Shown here: piece after piece, positions 43,988 to 53,356 of the stretch | Position numbering within the stretch: position 1 is the first letter of the stretch | How the letters are laid out: each line of letters starts with the position of its first letter | Assembly: GCA_017355425.1 (NCBI GenBank) | Contig: CP070233.1 | Span: 1,715,501-1,779,500, forward strand | Reading direction: 5' to 3' | DNA length: 64,000 nucleotides | Source of the DNA: Dolichospermum sp. DET69 | GTDB taxonomy: Bacteria; Cyanobacteriota; Cyanobacteriia; Cyanobacteriales; Nostocaceae | Notes under the pieces: model-generated | The model's input: the letters and a program-made list of their open reading frames with translations, nothing else | Databases searched by the model: none | Told to the model about the DNA's origin: nothing | Program-made: the position numbers and the translations under genes

Positions 43988-44093
43988 TACAGCACTTCCC
44001 GATGTTATGAGGTACATGAACCCCACCCCCAACCCCCTCCCCGCTTGCGGGGAGGGGGCTAAGATGTACCTCATAAGAGCGCAAACCGCTGTA
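43988..44093 (-). repeat. 106-bp palindromic dispersed element, copy 2
   Basis: Outer ends TACAGCACTTCC and AACCGCTGTA, inner repeat ATGAGGTACA / TGTACCTCAT, and a GC-rich hairpin CCCTCCCCGC-ttgc-GGGGAGGGGG. It is the inverted counterpart of 15,129-15,234. Flanked by short GTTAGTAGTCATTG-type repeats on both sides. Confidence 0.8.
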
Positions 44094-44157
44094 TTAGTCA
44101 TTAGCTATTAGTCGTTAGTCGCTAATTAACAAAGGAACAGTGACCAATGACCAATGA

Positions 44158-45447
44158 CTAAATAATTGTTCCATCAGGAATTGCAGCATTTTTGAGGACG
44201 ACAACAATGCCACTACGGATGTAGAAGCCTTGCTTTTCCCGTTCTGCTTCTTGGATGTTGTCCTTATTGATGATTTTTACATTGTTACCAATGCGGGCAT
44301 TTTTATCAATGATGGCACGGCGGATAATGGTGTCTGTGCCAATACCGACGGGGATATCATTTGGTTCTAAGCTGCATTGTCTTTCAGCGGATGGTTGGTA
44401 ATAGTCAGCACCCATGATCAGGGTTTCTTCAATTATAGATCTTGATTCTATCCGCGATCGCACTCCCAAAACTGAATGTTGAATCCGGCAATCTTTCAAG
44501 ATACAACCGTCGCCAATCATAGATTCTGTGATTTGGCAATTCAACAGTTTAGAGGGGGGTAAGTAACGAGCGCGAGTATAAATTGGCGCTGCTTCATCAT
44601 AGAAGCTAAAGGGAGGGAGCGGTTGCTTTGTTAGGGCTAAATTGGCTTCATAAAAAGATTCAATTGTCCCAATATCTTCCCAGTAGTCATCAAACAAGAA
44701 GGCTTGAACGTTGTGGTCTTTAGCAGCTTCGGGAATAATCTCTTTGCCAAAATCAGTTTGTGCTAAAGATTGTTTCAGTAACTTGATTAAAACATCTTTT
44801 TTAAAGACATAAATCCCCATTGAGGCGATAAATGGCTGTAGTTCGGCTTGTTCTTTTGTCAATCCCAATATGGTGGTATCAACTCGCATTTGCGCTAAAG
44901 CTTCACCTTTGGGTTTTTCGCTAAAGTCAATGACTCTACCGGATTCATTGATTTTCATCAAGCCATAATCTGAGGCGCGACGATCATCTATGGGAATTAC
45001 GGAAAGTGTAATATCCGCATTTGTGTCTCTGTGACGCTGGATAAACTGACGGTAATCCATGCGGTAGAGGTGATCACCAGAAAGAATCAGAAATTCCTCT
45101 ACATCCCAATCTTGTAACATCCAGATGTACTGACGCACAGCATCAGCCGTACCTTGGAACCAGTTGGGGTTTTCTGGGGTTTGTTGTGCTGCTAACACTT
45201 CTACAAACCCATCGCTAAACCCACTAAAGTTGTAAGCACGAGCAATGTGACGATTCAGAGAGGCTGAGTTAAATTGAGTAAGGACGTAGATTTTGAATAT
45301 TTCGGAATTGATGCAGTTGCTAACAGGAATATCTATTAAGCGATACTTCCCAGCCACTGGTACTGCTGGTTTAGCGCGGAGTTTAGTTAACGGATAAAGC
45401 CGAGTACCCGCACCCCCACCCAGAATAATTGCTAAAACTTTTTTCAC
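44158..45447 (-). CDS. glgC: Glucose-1-phosphate adenylyltransferase
   Basis: 429 residues, ADP-glucose pyrophosphorylase, the committed step of glycogen synthesis from glucose-1-phosphate and ATP. The nucleotide-binding start [20 protein letters not shown], the region [11 protein letters not shown], the substrate lysine in IDFSEKPKG and the C-terminal left-handed beta-helix ([20 protein letters not shown]) are all present. Length is normal for the cyanobacterial form, which is activated by 3-phosphoglycerate. Confidence 0.95.
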   Translation of the reverse strand: MKKVLAIILGGGAGTRLYPLTKLRAKPAVPVAGKYRLIDIPVSNCINSEIFKIYVLTQFNSASLNRHIARAYNFSGFSDGFVEVLAAQQTPENPNWFQGTADAVRQYIWMLQDWDVEEFLILSGDHLYRMDYRQFIQRHRDTNADITLSVIPIDDRRASDYGLMKINESGRVIDFSEKPKGEALAQMRVDTTILGLTKEQAELQPFIASMGIYVFKKDVLIKLLKQSLAQTDFGKEIIPEAAKDHNVQAFLFDDYWEDIGTIESFYEANLALTKQPLPPFSFYDEAAPIYTRARYLPPSKLLNCQITESMIGDGCILKDCRIQHSVLGVRSRIESRSIIEETLIMGADYYQPSAERQCSLEPNDIPVGIGTDTIIRRAIIDKNARIGNNVKIINKDNIQEAEREKQGFYIRSGIVVVLKNAAIPDGTII

Positions 45448-45577
45448 AAATTTTCTCCCAACTACCTTTCAACTCTCATCTACAGTTTAGGACTGTATGT
45501 AGCAACTGATAAAGACCAGAGCAAAGAATCTTAGGGATGAATTTTTTCTCAATGGGGTTTGTGATCAATAGTGCTGT

Positions 45578-45892
45578 TGACACTCCTCGTTCTAAAGGCA
45601 CGAGGATTCTTGGTTCAACGAGACCACTTAAACTAGATACCTTGCAGTGTCTAGCTCAGAGGTGGGACTCTCCCCAAGCGACTTTGGGTATGCCCTACCC
45701 TAGTTAGATTTCTCCAAGTTCTTTTTTTGATTTGAAACATAATGTTTCAAAAAACTGTATGTCTAGCTCCTCTAAATCTTTTACCTACTGCGAGGTGGAG
45801 TCTAGAAAAATGCAGCAGAACCCCATAGATTCAATTTTCAAGGTTCAGCGTTGTACCTTTCGGCAACTGGGTTTTTTAAGTGGTTGATTACC
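45578..45892 (+). ncRNA. Candidate HEARO/omega-like structured RNA in element C
   Basis: About 315 nt aligned with 31,947-32,247. Proposed stems are CCTCGT/ACGAGG at the start, GAGACCAC/GTGGGACTC enclosing CTAGATAC/GTGTCTAG, a GGGTATGCCCTACCC hairpin, TCTAGCTCC/GGAGTCTAGA, and GTTG...CAAC near TTCGG. Changes between the two copies keep the pairing. HEARO RNAs begin at the element boundary with the guide lying outside; here the guide would be the bases ending ...AATAGTGCTGT at 45,577. Assignment is by resemblance only. Confidence 0.45.
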
Positions 45893-45951
45893 CTTTCCAC
45901 TCACTAAATTCTACCATAAAAGCCGTGCTAGAAGCACGGGGCTTTAAACCC
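45578..45951. mobile_element. ORF-less IS200/IS605-type element C
   Basis: About 374 bp. One end is TGACACTCCTCG-TTCTAAAGGC-ACGAGG, a hairpin at the same place as in elements A and B. The other end is a stronger hairpin, AAGCCGTGC-TAGA-AGCACGGGGCTT. It shares about 300 bp with element A but its far end belongs to a different subtype. No open frame of meaningful length. Confidence 0.7.
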
Positions 45952-46220
45952 AGTTTTTTGGTAAATAAGGGGAAATATTAAAACATTTGTATTTATTAAG
46001 GGAACACCAAAAAATAAATTACCCAATTTTGTGGGATGGGCATCCTGCCCGTCCTTGATGATTAGGGGACTTTTCGGCCCGCACTACAAGAAATTTTTGG
46101 GTATTTTTTTAATTGGAAGTCCCTAAGTGAAAAGTTACATACCTGCAATAACGTATCTTTTATTTTAGTGTACATACTTCTCCCGCAGCATCTCTCATGC
46201 CAACTAAGTAAGTAGGCATA

Positions 46221-46345
46221 ATTAAATATAGTATGGGCAGGCTAGAAGCCCACCCCACAATAAGTATAATACTCTTATGGAGTGGGCTTGGTGGACCGCC
46301 AAGAGTCAACAATATTATTTTGATATTATTTCAACCCATCTACTT
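46221..46345 (+). repeat. Dispersed repeat, uninterrupted copy
   Basis: Begins ATTAAATATAGTATGGGCAG and ends AGAGTCAACAATATTATTTT-GATATTATTTCAACCCATCTAC. The same two halves flank the MITE-like element at 55,681-55,940, so this copy approximates the pre-insertion state. A left-half-only copy is at 9,789. Confidence 0.75.
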
Positions 46346-46351
46346 GTATTT

Positions 46352-46972
46352 TTATGTCCATGCTCGGAGATTTTTATGGACTACGGCTAAATACCACATA
46401 TAATCATCAATTTTGTCCTCGTTAGCAGCTTTAACTATATATTCCTGCGCTAACTCCAAATTATTCTCAGCTTCATAATATAAGCCTAAATAAAGGTGAC
46501 TGTAAAATTTACCTTTTAATCCTGTCAATTTTCCTATATTTAAAACATCCTCTTGACTACAATTACCTGCAAATAAATCATATATAGTTGCCATGATTTT
46601 TCGAGGATCATTTTTCACAGTTAATAAAGAATTACGTGCTTCTGTAACACCTGATAATCTGGCTATACAAAGATATCGCCACACTGTTTCTTCTACATCT
46701 TGAGCATTAACAATTAAATCGGTTTCAAACTGTTTTGCACCTTCAGCAAACCGTTCTGCATAATAATAGGATAATCCTCTTTGCCAAAGATAAGGAGTAA
46801 TTTGCATATCTAACTTTTCAGCATGATCGAAATCTTGAATTGATTCTTCAATTTTTCCTAATTTAAAATAAACCATCCCTCGCTGAACATAAGCATTAAC
46901 ATGATTTGGCTGAATATTAATGGTATTGTTCCACTGTTGGAGTTGATTTTCCAGAGAATTGGTAAAAAACAT
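46352..46972 (-). CDS. TPR-repeat protein
   Basis: 206 residues, two clear tetratricopeptide repeats at about 20-85 (VNAYVQRGMVYFKLGKIEES, YLWQRGLSYYYAERFAEG) and further helical pairs including FYSHLYLGLYYEAENNLELA near 160. No signal peptide. It resembles NlpI-like or cyanobacterial/chloroplast TPR adaptor proteins; binding partner unknown. Confidence 0.72.
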   Translation of the reverse strand: MFFTNSLENQLQQWNNTINIQPNHVNAYVQRGMVYFKLGKIEESIQDFDHAEKLDMQITPYLWQRGLSYYYAERFAEGAKQFETDLIVNAQDVEETVWRYLCIARLSGVTEARNSLLTVKNDPRKIMATIYDLFAGNCSQEDVLNIGKLTGLKGKFYSHLYLGLYYEAENNLELAQEYIVKAANEDKIDDYMWYLAVVHKNLRAWT

Positions 46973-47092
46973 TTTGGTAACAGCTTAGAAAGTTGACGGA
47001 ATCTATTTTTGTCTCACGCAAAGGCGGAAAAAGCAAGCTTTTTTTAAGGTTTAATTTAAGATTTTATTTTCTATTGTTCATTCTAAATTACC

Positions 47093-47692
47093 CTAATCTA
47101 GCTCTCTCCGTCCTTCTAATGCTCTGGCTAAGGTGAGTTCATCAGCGTATTCTAAATCACCACCTACGGGTAAACCAAAGGCAATGCGGGTTACTTTTGT
47201 AAATGGTTTGAGTAATTGACCTATATATAATGTTGTGGTTTCTCCTTCGATACTGGGACTAATGGCTAAAATAACTTCTTGGGGCTTTTGTTCGCTTACC
47301 CGTTTCACTAAAGCTTGAATAGTTAGCTGTTCAGGTCCGATACCATCCATTGGGGAAATTACGCCGCATAAAACATGATATTTACCTTTATATTCACGGG
47401 TTTTTTCTAAAGCAATCACATCACGGGAATCTGCAACTACACAAATGGTTGTATTATCTCGCTGAGGGTGACGACAAATTTCACATACTGGATCTGAGGA
47501 AAGGTGAAAGCAAACTTTACACAAACCTACCTGTTTTTTTGCGTCAACAAGTGCTTGGGCTAAGGCTTCTACTTCTGCTTCTGGTCTTTTTAAGATGTGC
47601 AAAGCTAATCGTTGGGCGCTTTTGGGACCAACTCCAGGGAGCCTTTGCAACTGCTCAATTAATCGAGCTAAGGGGCGTGCGTAAACCGTAAT
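47093..47692 (-). CDS. recR: Recombination protein RecR, probable ATT start
   Basis: RecFOR-pathway protein that loads RecA at gaps. Visible are the helix-hairpin-helix [17 protein letters not shown], zinc cysteines in [16 protein letters not shown], the Toprim segment [17 protein letters not shown], and the C-terminal [21 protein letters not shown]. The longest frame with a usual start begins at TTG 47,650, losing the N-terminal helix. In frame upstream are codons for [13 protein letters not shown], the cyanobacterial RecR N-terminus, preceded by ATT at 47,690-47,692 and GGAGG four bases before it. An in-frame TAA lies further upstream with no ATG, GTG or TTG between. ATT is therefore the likely start codon. 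Confidence 0.85.
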   Translation of the reverse strand: MTVYARPLARLIEQLQRLPGVGPKSAQRLALHILKRPEAEVEALAQALVDAKKQVGLCKVCFHLSSDPVCEICRHPQRDNTTICVVADSRDVIALEKTREYKGKYHVLCGVISPMDGIGPEQLTIQALVKRVSEQKPQEVILAISPSIEGETTTLYIGQLLKPFTKVTRIAFGLPVGGDLEYADELTLARALEGRRELD

Positions 47693-47824
47693 TCTACCTC
47701 CGGGCTTTTTTCTATTTTACAATTATCTCATGAGAGAATGAAATCTTTAAACGTGCTGAAATTTCTGTTATGTTTACAAGCATAACCAATTTGCCATAGC
47801 ACTAATATTTAATATATACGTAGG

Positions 47825-47905
47825 GTGGGCAATGCCCACCGTAGAGAGTTTTGGTTAGGGGATTTTGGTTAGGGGGTTTTGGTGGATAATGCCCACCCCA
47901 CATAT
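47825..47905. repeat. GTGGGCAATGCCCAC hairpin repeats
   Basis: GTGGGCAATGCCCAC at 47,825-47,839, then two GGTTAGGG(G)GATTTT-type units, then TGGATAATGCCCACCCCAC. The same core palindrome occurs at 15,241-15,255. It is a dispersed short hairpin upstream of the lone Rpn gene. Confidence 0.7.
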
Positions 47906-47953
47906 CATTTATGACTGTTATATATATTATATTTAAGTAGATGGTCGTAATTT

Positions 47954-48868
47954 ATGCGTAGAGATTCAATTTTTTATAGCCTATTTCAACAATATCCATC
48001 TTTACTATTTGAACTCTTGACAGATCCGCCTATCAATGCTCAATCTTACCGCTTTGATTCTATAGCTGTCAAAGAACCCACATTTGCAATTGATGGTGTA
48101 TTTTTACCACCAGAAAGTGATGGACGAGGAATAGTATATTTCTGTGAGGTACAATTTCAAATAGATGAAGAACTTTATGAAAGAACAAATGCTGAAACTT
48201 CACTATATTTTTATCGTAACTGCAAAAGATTTAGTGATTGGCAAGTAGTAATCATTTATCCATCTCGAAATACTGAACAAAGCAATATTTATCCCCATCG
48301 TGGATTTCTTAACAGTCCCCAAGTCCATCGAGTATACTTAGATGAATTGGGCAATATTGAGGAGTTACCATTAGGGCTAGGAGTAATGTTACTAACTACT
48401 CTGGAGGAAAACAAAGCCCCAGCAGCAGCTAGATATTTATTAAACAGAAACAATGAAGAAATTGTACCACCATCAAGTCAAGCTATCATAGAGATGATCA
48501 CGACAATCATGGTGTACAAGTTTGAAAAACTAAGTCGTCGGGAGGTAGAATCAATGTTAGGAATTACACTGAAGGAAACTAGAGTTTATCAAGAAATTAA
48601 AGAAGAAGGAAGGGAGGAAGGACTAGAACAAGGAAGAGAGGAAGGAATAGAAGAAGGTATAGAACAAGGGATAGAACAAGCTACCATTAGTTTAATTATT
48701 CGACTATTAACAAAGCGGTTTGGGAGAATTTCTCAAAAAATGAGAAAATCTATTTCTGCTTTACCATTATCTGTTTTAGAAGAATTGAGTGAAGCACTTT
48801 TAGATTTTAATAGTTTGGCTGATTTTCAAACTTGGTTGTTAATAAATACGCCGTTAAAAACTGACTAA
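47954..48868 (+). CDS. Rpn-family nuclease, lone paralogue
   Basis: 304 residues, diverged relative of the five-copy array at 20.5-24.9 kb. Core residues are D47 in FAIDGVF and E65-x-Q67 in YFCEVQFQ. The linker is rich in EEGREEG/EQGIEQG units, here irregular, and a DUF4351-like end follows (ISLIIRLLTKRFGRI...). Unlike the array genes it is single and its linker repeats are degenerate. Its 3' end overlaps the convergent miaE gene by four bases. Confidence 0.8.
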   Translation: MRRDSIFYSLFQQYPSLLFELLTDPPINAQSYRFDSIAVKEPTFAIDGVFLPPESDGRGIVYFCEVQFQIDEELYERTNAETSLYFYRNCKRFSDWQVVIIYPSRNTEQSNIYPHRGFLNSPQVHRVYLDELGNIEELPLGLGVMLLTTLEENKAPAAARYLLNRNNEEIVPPSSQAIIEMITTIMVYKFEKLSRREVESMLGITLKETRVYQEIKEEGREEGLEQGREEGIEEGIEQGIEQATISLIIRLLTKRFGRISQKMRKSISALPLSVLEELSEALLDFNSLADFQTWLLINTPLKTD

Positions 48869-49464
48869 CTATGAATTCTTGGTTCTGGGTGTAAGGTTGA
48901 TAATAATTGACTTTCCACCTCAGCTAATTCATCTAATCTATTCATGACTATTTTTCTGTCAAAATAGGTATCTGCTAATACCCAGTAAATGCCAAAATGT
49001 CGGGCTTCCGATGCCATTAAACTGCGATAAAATCCGGCTAATTCTGGTTCTGGACAGTTAGCAGCTAATAACCCTAAACGTTCATGGCTGCGGGCTTCTA
49101 TTAAGCCTGTAACTAGCAGAGAATCTAAAAAACGGTGGGGTTCTTGGTTACAGACTTGGGCTTTTAAACCAGCGCCGTAGGGTGGTGGAGCTAATGGTTT
49201 GAGGGGAATATTCCGTTTTTCTAACCACTGGTTAACTTGTTCTAAGTGTTCTAATTCTTCTCTAGCGATCGCTGTTAACTCCCTAACCATTTTAGTATTA
49301 GAAGGATAGCGAAACATCATATTTAACGCTACTCCAGCGGCTTTTTTTTCACAGTGAGAGTGATCTAATAATATAATATCCAGGTTAGCGATCGCTTGCT
49401 CTACCCAAGCATCACTGGTGGGTTGTTTGATGGCGTTGATAGTGGGTAAAGGTGAACTCAGCAC
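48865..49464 (-). CDS. miaE: tRNA-(ms2io6A)-hydroxylase MiaE
   Basis: 199 residues, ferritin-like diiron monooxygenase hydroxylating ms2i6A37 in tRNA. Iron ligands are in EELEHLEQ, LIEARSHERL and SEARHFGIYW. Family phrases APPPYGAGLK and LLDHSHCEKKAAG are present and length is normal. Confidence 0.9.
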   Translation of the reverse strand: MLSSPLPTINAIKQPTSDAWVEQAIANLDIILLDHSHCEKKAAGVALNMMFRYPSNTKMVRELTAIAREELEHLEQVNQWLEKRNIPLKPLAPPPYGAGLKAQVCNQEPHRFLDSLLVTGLIEARSHERLGLLAANCPEPELAGFYRSLMASEARHFGIYWVLADTYFDRKIVMNRLDELAEVESQLLSTLHPEPRIHS

Positions 49465-49556
49465 AGGAAAAATAACTCCAAATGGATAATTAATTAATTT
49501 TAATCTAGGAAAAAAGAGACGTTTGCCGAAATATTTCTATAATACAGTAAATTATC

Positions 49557-50318
49557 CTATTTATGAACAGACACAAAGGGTAATTTTAATAAACTGATAA
49601 CATTAAAATCTCTGGTTTCTTCTGGTACACCAAATTGGATTGTTTCTGGTTGTGGTGGATAATAACGAGATTGAAATATTATATCCCATATAGTTAACAA
49701 ACTGCTATAATTACTATTGAGATATTTGATTAATTGGCAATGATGAGCGCGATGATAATTAGGTGTGACAATGAAGTAACTCAAGAATTTATCTATTTTG
49801 AAAGGTAGAGCAAAATTACTGTGATGAAAAACTAATGATACAGCAAATAAAGATTCATATAATATCCAAGCATTTGGTGTAATTCCCAATAGATAAATTA
49901 AGCCAATTTTAGGAATATTGGAAGCAATTACTTCTACTGTATGAAAGCGGTAAGCTGTGGATATATTCATCCATCTGTCTGTATGATGAACTTTATGAAA
50001 TCGCCAAGCAAAACCCCAATTGTGGATTAATCTATGCCACGTATACATATACAAATCAAGCAATAAAAAAGAGAGGATAAAGTGCAGCCAAGGTAAGTTC
50101 AGATTATAAAAAAATCCCTGGGATAAAGTTGGTTTCCACAATAAATTTAATATTAAAATAACAGTGACATTAATGACTAGAGAATTAATTAAACCCAAAA
50201 TTAAATTGTGAATAAATCTTTTAATGGGATTTTGACGATATTGAAAAAAGGGAACTAAGGTTTCCAGTATTCCAAATGTAACGATACTGCTGACAATAGC
50301 TAGAGATTTATATTCCAT
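49557..50318 (-). CDS. Sterol desaturase / fatty acid hydroxylase family protein
   Basis: 253 residues, membrane-bound diiron oxygenase with the histidine boxes HRLIH (about 95), HKVHH (about 108) and HRAHH (about 195) and four or more membrane helices. Substrate unknown; possibly a carotenoid or lipid. It is the last gene of a minus-strand group, 14 bp after the rhodanese gene. Confidence 0.85.
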   Translation of the reverse strand: MEYKSLAIVSSIVTFGILETLVPFFQYRQNPIKRFIHNLILGLINSLVINVTVILILNLLWKPTLSQGFFYNLNLPWLHFILSFLLLDLYMYTWHRLIHNWGFAWRFHKVHHTDRWMNISTAYRFHTVEVIASNIPKIGLIYLLGITPNAWILYESLFAVSLVFHHSNFALPFKIDKFLSYFIVTPNYHRAHHCQLIKYLNSNYSSLLTIWDIIFQSRYYPPQPETIQFGVPEETRDFNVISLLKLPFVSVHK

Positions 50319-50332
50319 TTTGGTCTATATCC

Positions 50333-50863
50333 TTATAATTCTGGCATAGAGGGGTCAATCTTGTTTCTCCATTCATGAATTCCACCTTTAACATTTTCTC
50401 CTGTAATTCCTGCACTCTTTAATAATTCTAACGCTTTATTCGACCTAACACCAACAGAACAATAGGTAATTAATTTATGTCCTGGTGTCAATGATTTAAT
50501 ATTTATAATCCCAATTCCCGCTTCAACATCTGTTAATGGTACAAGTATTGCTCCGGGAATGTGGGTATATTCATATTCTGCTGGAGTCCGAACATCAATT
50601 AATAGTAATTGGGGATTTTTACTAAGAATTAATTTTTGCAATTCTTGAACAGTAATTTGCGGGATACTAGCAGCGCGAATTTTATCACCTAAAATGGGTA
50701 AACCAGAAAGGTGATTTAATGGGATACCAGATTCCATTAATGGTTTGAGTATATCTGAATTATATATCATGGCGGATAACAAACTACCAAATATAATAAT
50801 CAACCATATTAATACTTGTAATGCAATTTTTAATTTCAGATTGCTGATGTTAATCTTTAGCAT
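50333..50863 (-). CDS. Membrane-anchored rhodanese-domain protein
   Basis: 176 residues: N-terminal membrane helix (about 12-32), then a rhodanese domain (about 70-172) with LLIDVRTPAEYEYTHIPGAI and the active loop CSVGVRSNKA, which carries the catalytic cysteine. It probably handles sulfane sulfur or a thiol-redox relay in the periplasm or at the membrane. It is 15 bp downstream of the pilin-like gene. Confidence 0.85.
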   Translation of the reverse strand: MLKINISNLKLKIALQVLIWLIIIFGSLLSAMIYNSDILKPLMESGIPLNHLSGLPILGDKIRAASIPQITVQELQKLILSKNPQLLLIDVRTPAEYEYTHIPGAILVPLTDVEAGIGIINIKSLTPGHKLITYCSVGVRSNKALELLKSAGITGENVKGGIHEWRNKIDPSMPEL

Positions 50864-50878
50864 AATTTCTTTAGTTAA

Positions 50879-51436
50879 TTATTTAATGAATTCTTTGTTT
50901 AGTAGTTCCTTAGTCCCTTGACCACATACAGGAACACCATTTTTTAAGATCGGATTTGCTGGACTGGTAGTAGTAAGTTCTTGACTTTGACAAATAATTG
51001 ATAAAGTTTCGGGTTGATCTTTTTTTGTTATAGGTACAGCAAAAACAGCCCCTACAAAAGTTTTAATAGGTCTGGGATTAAACCAACTACTATCTACATA
51101 TTTTTGTCTAGCCACACCATAATTAAATGCAGCTTTTTGAGTTATAATAATAGAATAATTGAAGTATTTAGTTTGTTCTTTAATACCTAAATCTAATCTT
51201 GATAAAGAGTTAGAAAAATTGCGATTTTCTAAAAAGTAGGCTTGTTGACTTTCGTTCATAGCACCAACATAATATTTCGATTCTGATGATACAGCCATAC
51301 TACCACAACTCAGAAACGAGGGTAACGCTATTGCAGATAAAATACCAATAATTATGACAATTGATAGTATTTCAATAATGGTAAATCCGCGCTCATTTTT
51401 TCTACTCAATAAATATTGAAAAAATTTGATATTCAT
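50879..51436 (-). CDS. Type IV pilin-like protein
   Basis: 185 residues from ATG 51,436. The prepilin leader ends in NERGFTIIEILSIVIIIGIL: Gly before the cleavage site, Phe at +1 and Glu at +5 of the mature protein, followed by the hydrophobic helix. The globular part has cysteines in SFLSCGSM, SIICQSQ and VCGQGT. It resembles cyanobacterial PilA-like minor pilins. Located inside a redox-gene cluster, which is unusual for a pilin. Confidence 0.8.
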   Translation of the reverse strand: MNIKFFQYLLSRKNERGFTIIEILSIVIIIGILSAIALPSFLSCGSMAVSSESKYYVGAMNESQQAYFLENRNFSNSLSRLDLGIKEQTKYFNYSIIITQKAAFNYGVARQKYVDSSWFNPRPIKTFVGAVFAVPITKKDQPETLSIICQSQELTTTSPANPILKNGVPVCGQGTKELLNKEFIK

Positions 51437-51527
51437 GATTAAATACAATTACTTAAATGGTGATTTCGGATTTTTTGTAAAAAATAAGATTCCCGAATTC
51501 TTCAAGAAGTTAAGGATCTGAAATAAC

Positions 51528-53075
51528 TTAGGAAAACTTTGTTAAAAAACTTAATAATTGTTTAGTTCTTGGTGTGAGTAAAGTTTTGCGGTAAGCGTCT
51601 GCGGCTTTTTTAATTGCTTCTGCTTGGGTTGGGTAAGGATGAATTACACTACTAAGTTTACTTAAACCAATATTATTGACAATAGCTGTGGTAATTTCGG
51701 AAATCATCTCCCCTGCATGATTAGCAACAATTGTTGCACCTAGGATTTGATCTGATCCTTTTTTGTGATGAATCTTCAAAAAACCAGATTCTTCATGATC
51801 GGCGATCGCTCGATCTACACTAATAAAAGGAATCTTAATAGTTTCTATGTCTATACCCAATTTTTTCGCCTCATTTGCATACATTCCCACATGAGCAATT
51901 TCCGGGCTGGTATATGTCACCCAAGGCATTACCAAACTACTGAGTTTAGATCGTCCCCAACCAAAAGGCGAAAATAGAGTATTTTTAATCACAATCCGCG
52001 CCGCAGCATCTGCCGCATGAGTGAATTTCCAATTCATGCAGATATCACCAGCGGCGTATATTTTGGGATTTGTGGTTTGCAAATAATCATTCACTTTTAC
52101 ACCCAAGCTCTGATCGTATTCTACACCCACTGCGGCTAAATTCAAATTTTCCACATTGGGCGCACGTCCCACACCAACTAATATTTCATCAACTGTCACC
52201 GAATCTCGTTCACTATGCACAGAAAAATATAATCGTTTTCCTTCCGTCACAGTCACCACTTCTTCTAACTGACAATTTAATACTAAACGAATACCTTCAT
52301 CAATTAAAATTTTTTGCAAAATTTCTGCTGCTTCTGGATCTTCCTGATTTAAAATATGTGAATCTCTATGAAATAATGTCACTTCACAACCCAAACGTTG
52401 GAATGTTTGTGCTAATTCACAACCGACAGGACCACCACCAATTATTGCTAATTTTTCTGGTTTTTGAGTTAGGGAAAAAACAGTTTCATTAGTTAAATAT
52501 CCGGTTTCTTCAATTCCGCGAATTTTCGGTTTAACAGCCCGCGCACCAGTCGCAATTACAGCTTTTTTAAACTTTAGGTTTGTATTAGCAACTTCTATAG
52601 TATTATTACTTGTAAATTTTCCATCACCTAAAAAAACATCAATTCCTAAATTTTTAAATCTTTCCACAGAATCATGATGACTAATACTCGCCCGAATCCG
52701 CCGCATTCTTTGCATAACTGTGGCAAAATCCACATCAAATTGCTGGGAAATATTAATACCTAAATCCTTGGCTTTTTTGATTTCTTCTACTACACGAGAA
52801 GAACGAATTAAACATTTAGAAGGGATACAACCAAAGTTTAAACAATCTCCTCCCATGAGATTTTTTTCAATTAATGCTACTTTCAAACCTAAGTCTAAAC
52901 CCGCAGCCCCCGCAGCTACAACTAATCCCGCAGTTCCCCCACCAATTACTACTAAATCATAACAATCAGCAGGTTGGGGATTTACCCAATTATCTGGATG
53001 CACATTTTTGAGTAGTTTTTGATTATACTCATCCATTGGCCGGATTGTAACTCTGTTAAATTCTGATGTTGACAT
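51528..53075 (-). CDS. MerA-like FAD-dependent disulfide reductase
   Basis: 515 residues, pyridine nucleotide-disulfide oxidoreductase family. FAD motif VVIGGGTAGLVVAAGAAGL, redox-active pair GGDCLNFGCIPSK, NAD(P) motif IIGGGPVGCELAQTF, and C-terminal HPYPTQAEAIKKAAD with the dimer-interface His. It is like the cyanobacterial mercuric-reductase homologue (slr1849 type). The MerA N-terminal HMA domain and C-terminal cysteine pair are missing, so mercury reduction is uncertain; a general disulfide reductase role is as likely. Confidence 0.82.
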   Translation of the reverse strand: MSTSEFNRVTIRPMDEYNQKLLKNVHPDNWVNPQPADCYDLVVIGGGTAGLVVAAGAAGLDLGLKVALIEKNLMGGDCLNFGCIPSKCLIRSSRVVEEIKKAKDLGINISQQFDVDFATVMQRMRRIRASISHHDSVERFKNLGIDVFLGDGKFTSNNTIEVANTNLKFKKAVIATGARAVKPKIRGIEETGYLTNETVFSLTQKPEKLAIIGGGPVGCELAQTFQRLGCEVTLFHRDSHILNQEDPEAAEILQKILIDEGIRLVLNCQLEEVVTVTEGKRLYFSVHSERDSVTVDEILVGVGRAPNVENLNLAAVGVEYDQSLGVKVNDYLQTTNPKIYAAGDICMNWKFTHAADAAARIVIKNTLFSPFGWGRSKLSSLVMPWVTYTSPEIAHVGMYANEAKKLGIDIETIKIPFISVDRAIADHEESGFLKIHHKKGSDQILGATIVANHAGEMISEITTAIVNNIGLSKLSSVIHPYPTQAEAIKKAADAYRKTLLTPRTKQLLSFLTKFS

Positions 53076-53173
53076 TAGTATTACCTCTGGATTATCAAAG
53101 TATATTTGTGATTATGTAATCTTTACTTGTAAATATATTATTACTCCCTTCCTACTAGAAGAATATGGATTAA

Positions 53174-53250
53174 ATGAACCACGAAGGGACGAAGGACACG
53201 AAGGAAGAAGGAAGAAGGAAGAAGGAAGTAGATAGGTAATCTTATACTGG
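53174..53250 (+). repeat. ATGAACCACGAAG dispersed repeat, copy 3
   Basis: TTAAATGAACCACGAAGGGA-CGAAGG, then four GAAGAAG-type units, then TAGATAGGTAATCTTATACT. Same block order as 10,463 and the copS start region. Lies between the TVP38 and MerA-like genes. Confidence 0.75.
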
Positions 53251-53356
53251 GAAGAGAGGATCAAAAATTTGTCAGTTTTACATTTAACAAATTTACTCTT
53301 ATTATATTACCTACCTGGCAACTACACAGATAAAACCCCCTTAAAATCCAGATTTT

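Larger units (their letters stand above)
45448..46351. other. Gene-free 900 bp of mobile and repeat DNA
   Basis: Contains ORF-less element C (45,578-45,951), a GGGATGGGCATCCTGCCCGTCC hairpin at about 46,033, and a dispersed repeat at 46,221-46,345. No protein gene is supported. Confidence 0.7.

Noticed and set aside
47350-47691. 113-codon plus-strand frame opposite recR
   Set aside because: Antisense shadow of a clearly conserved gene.
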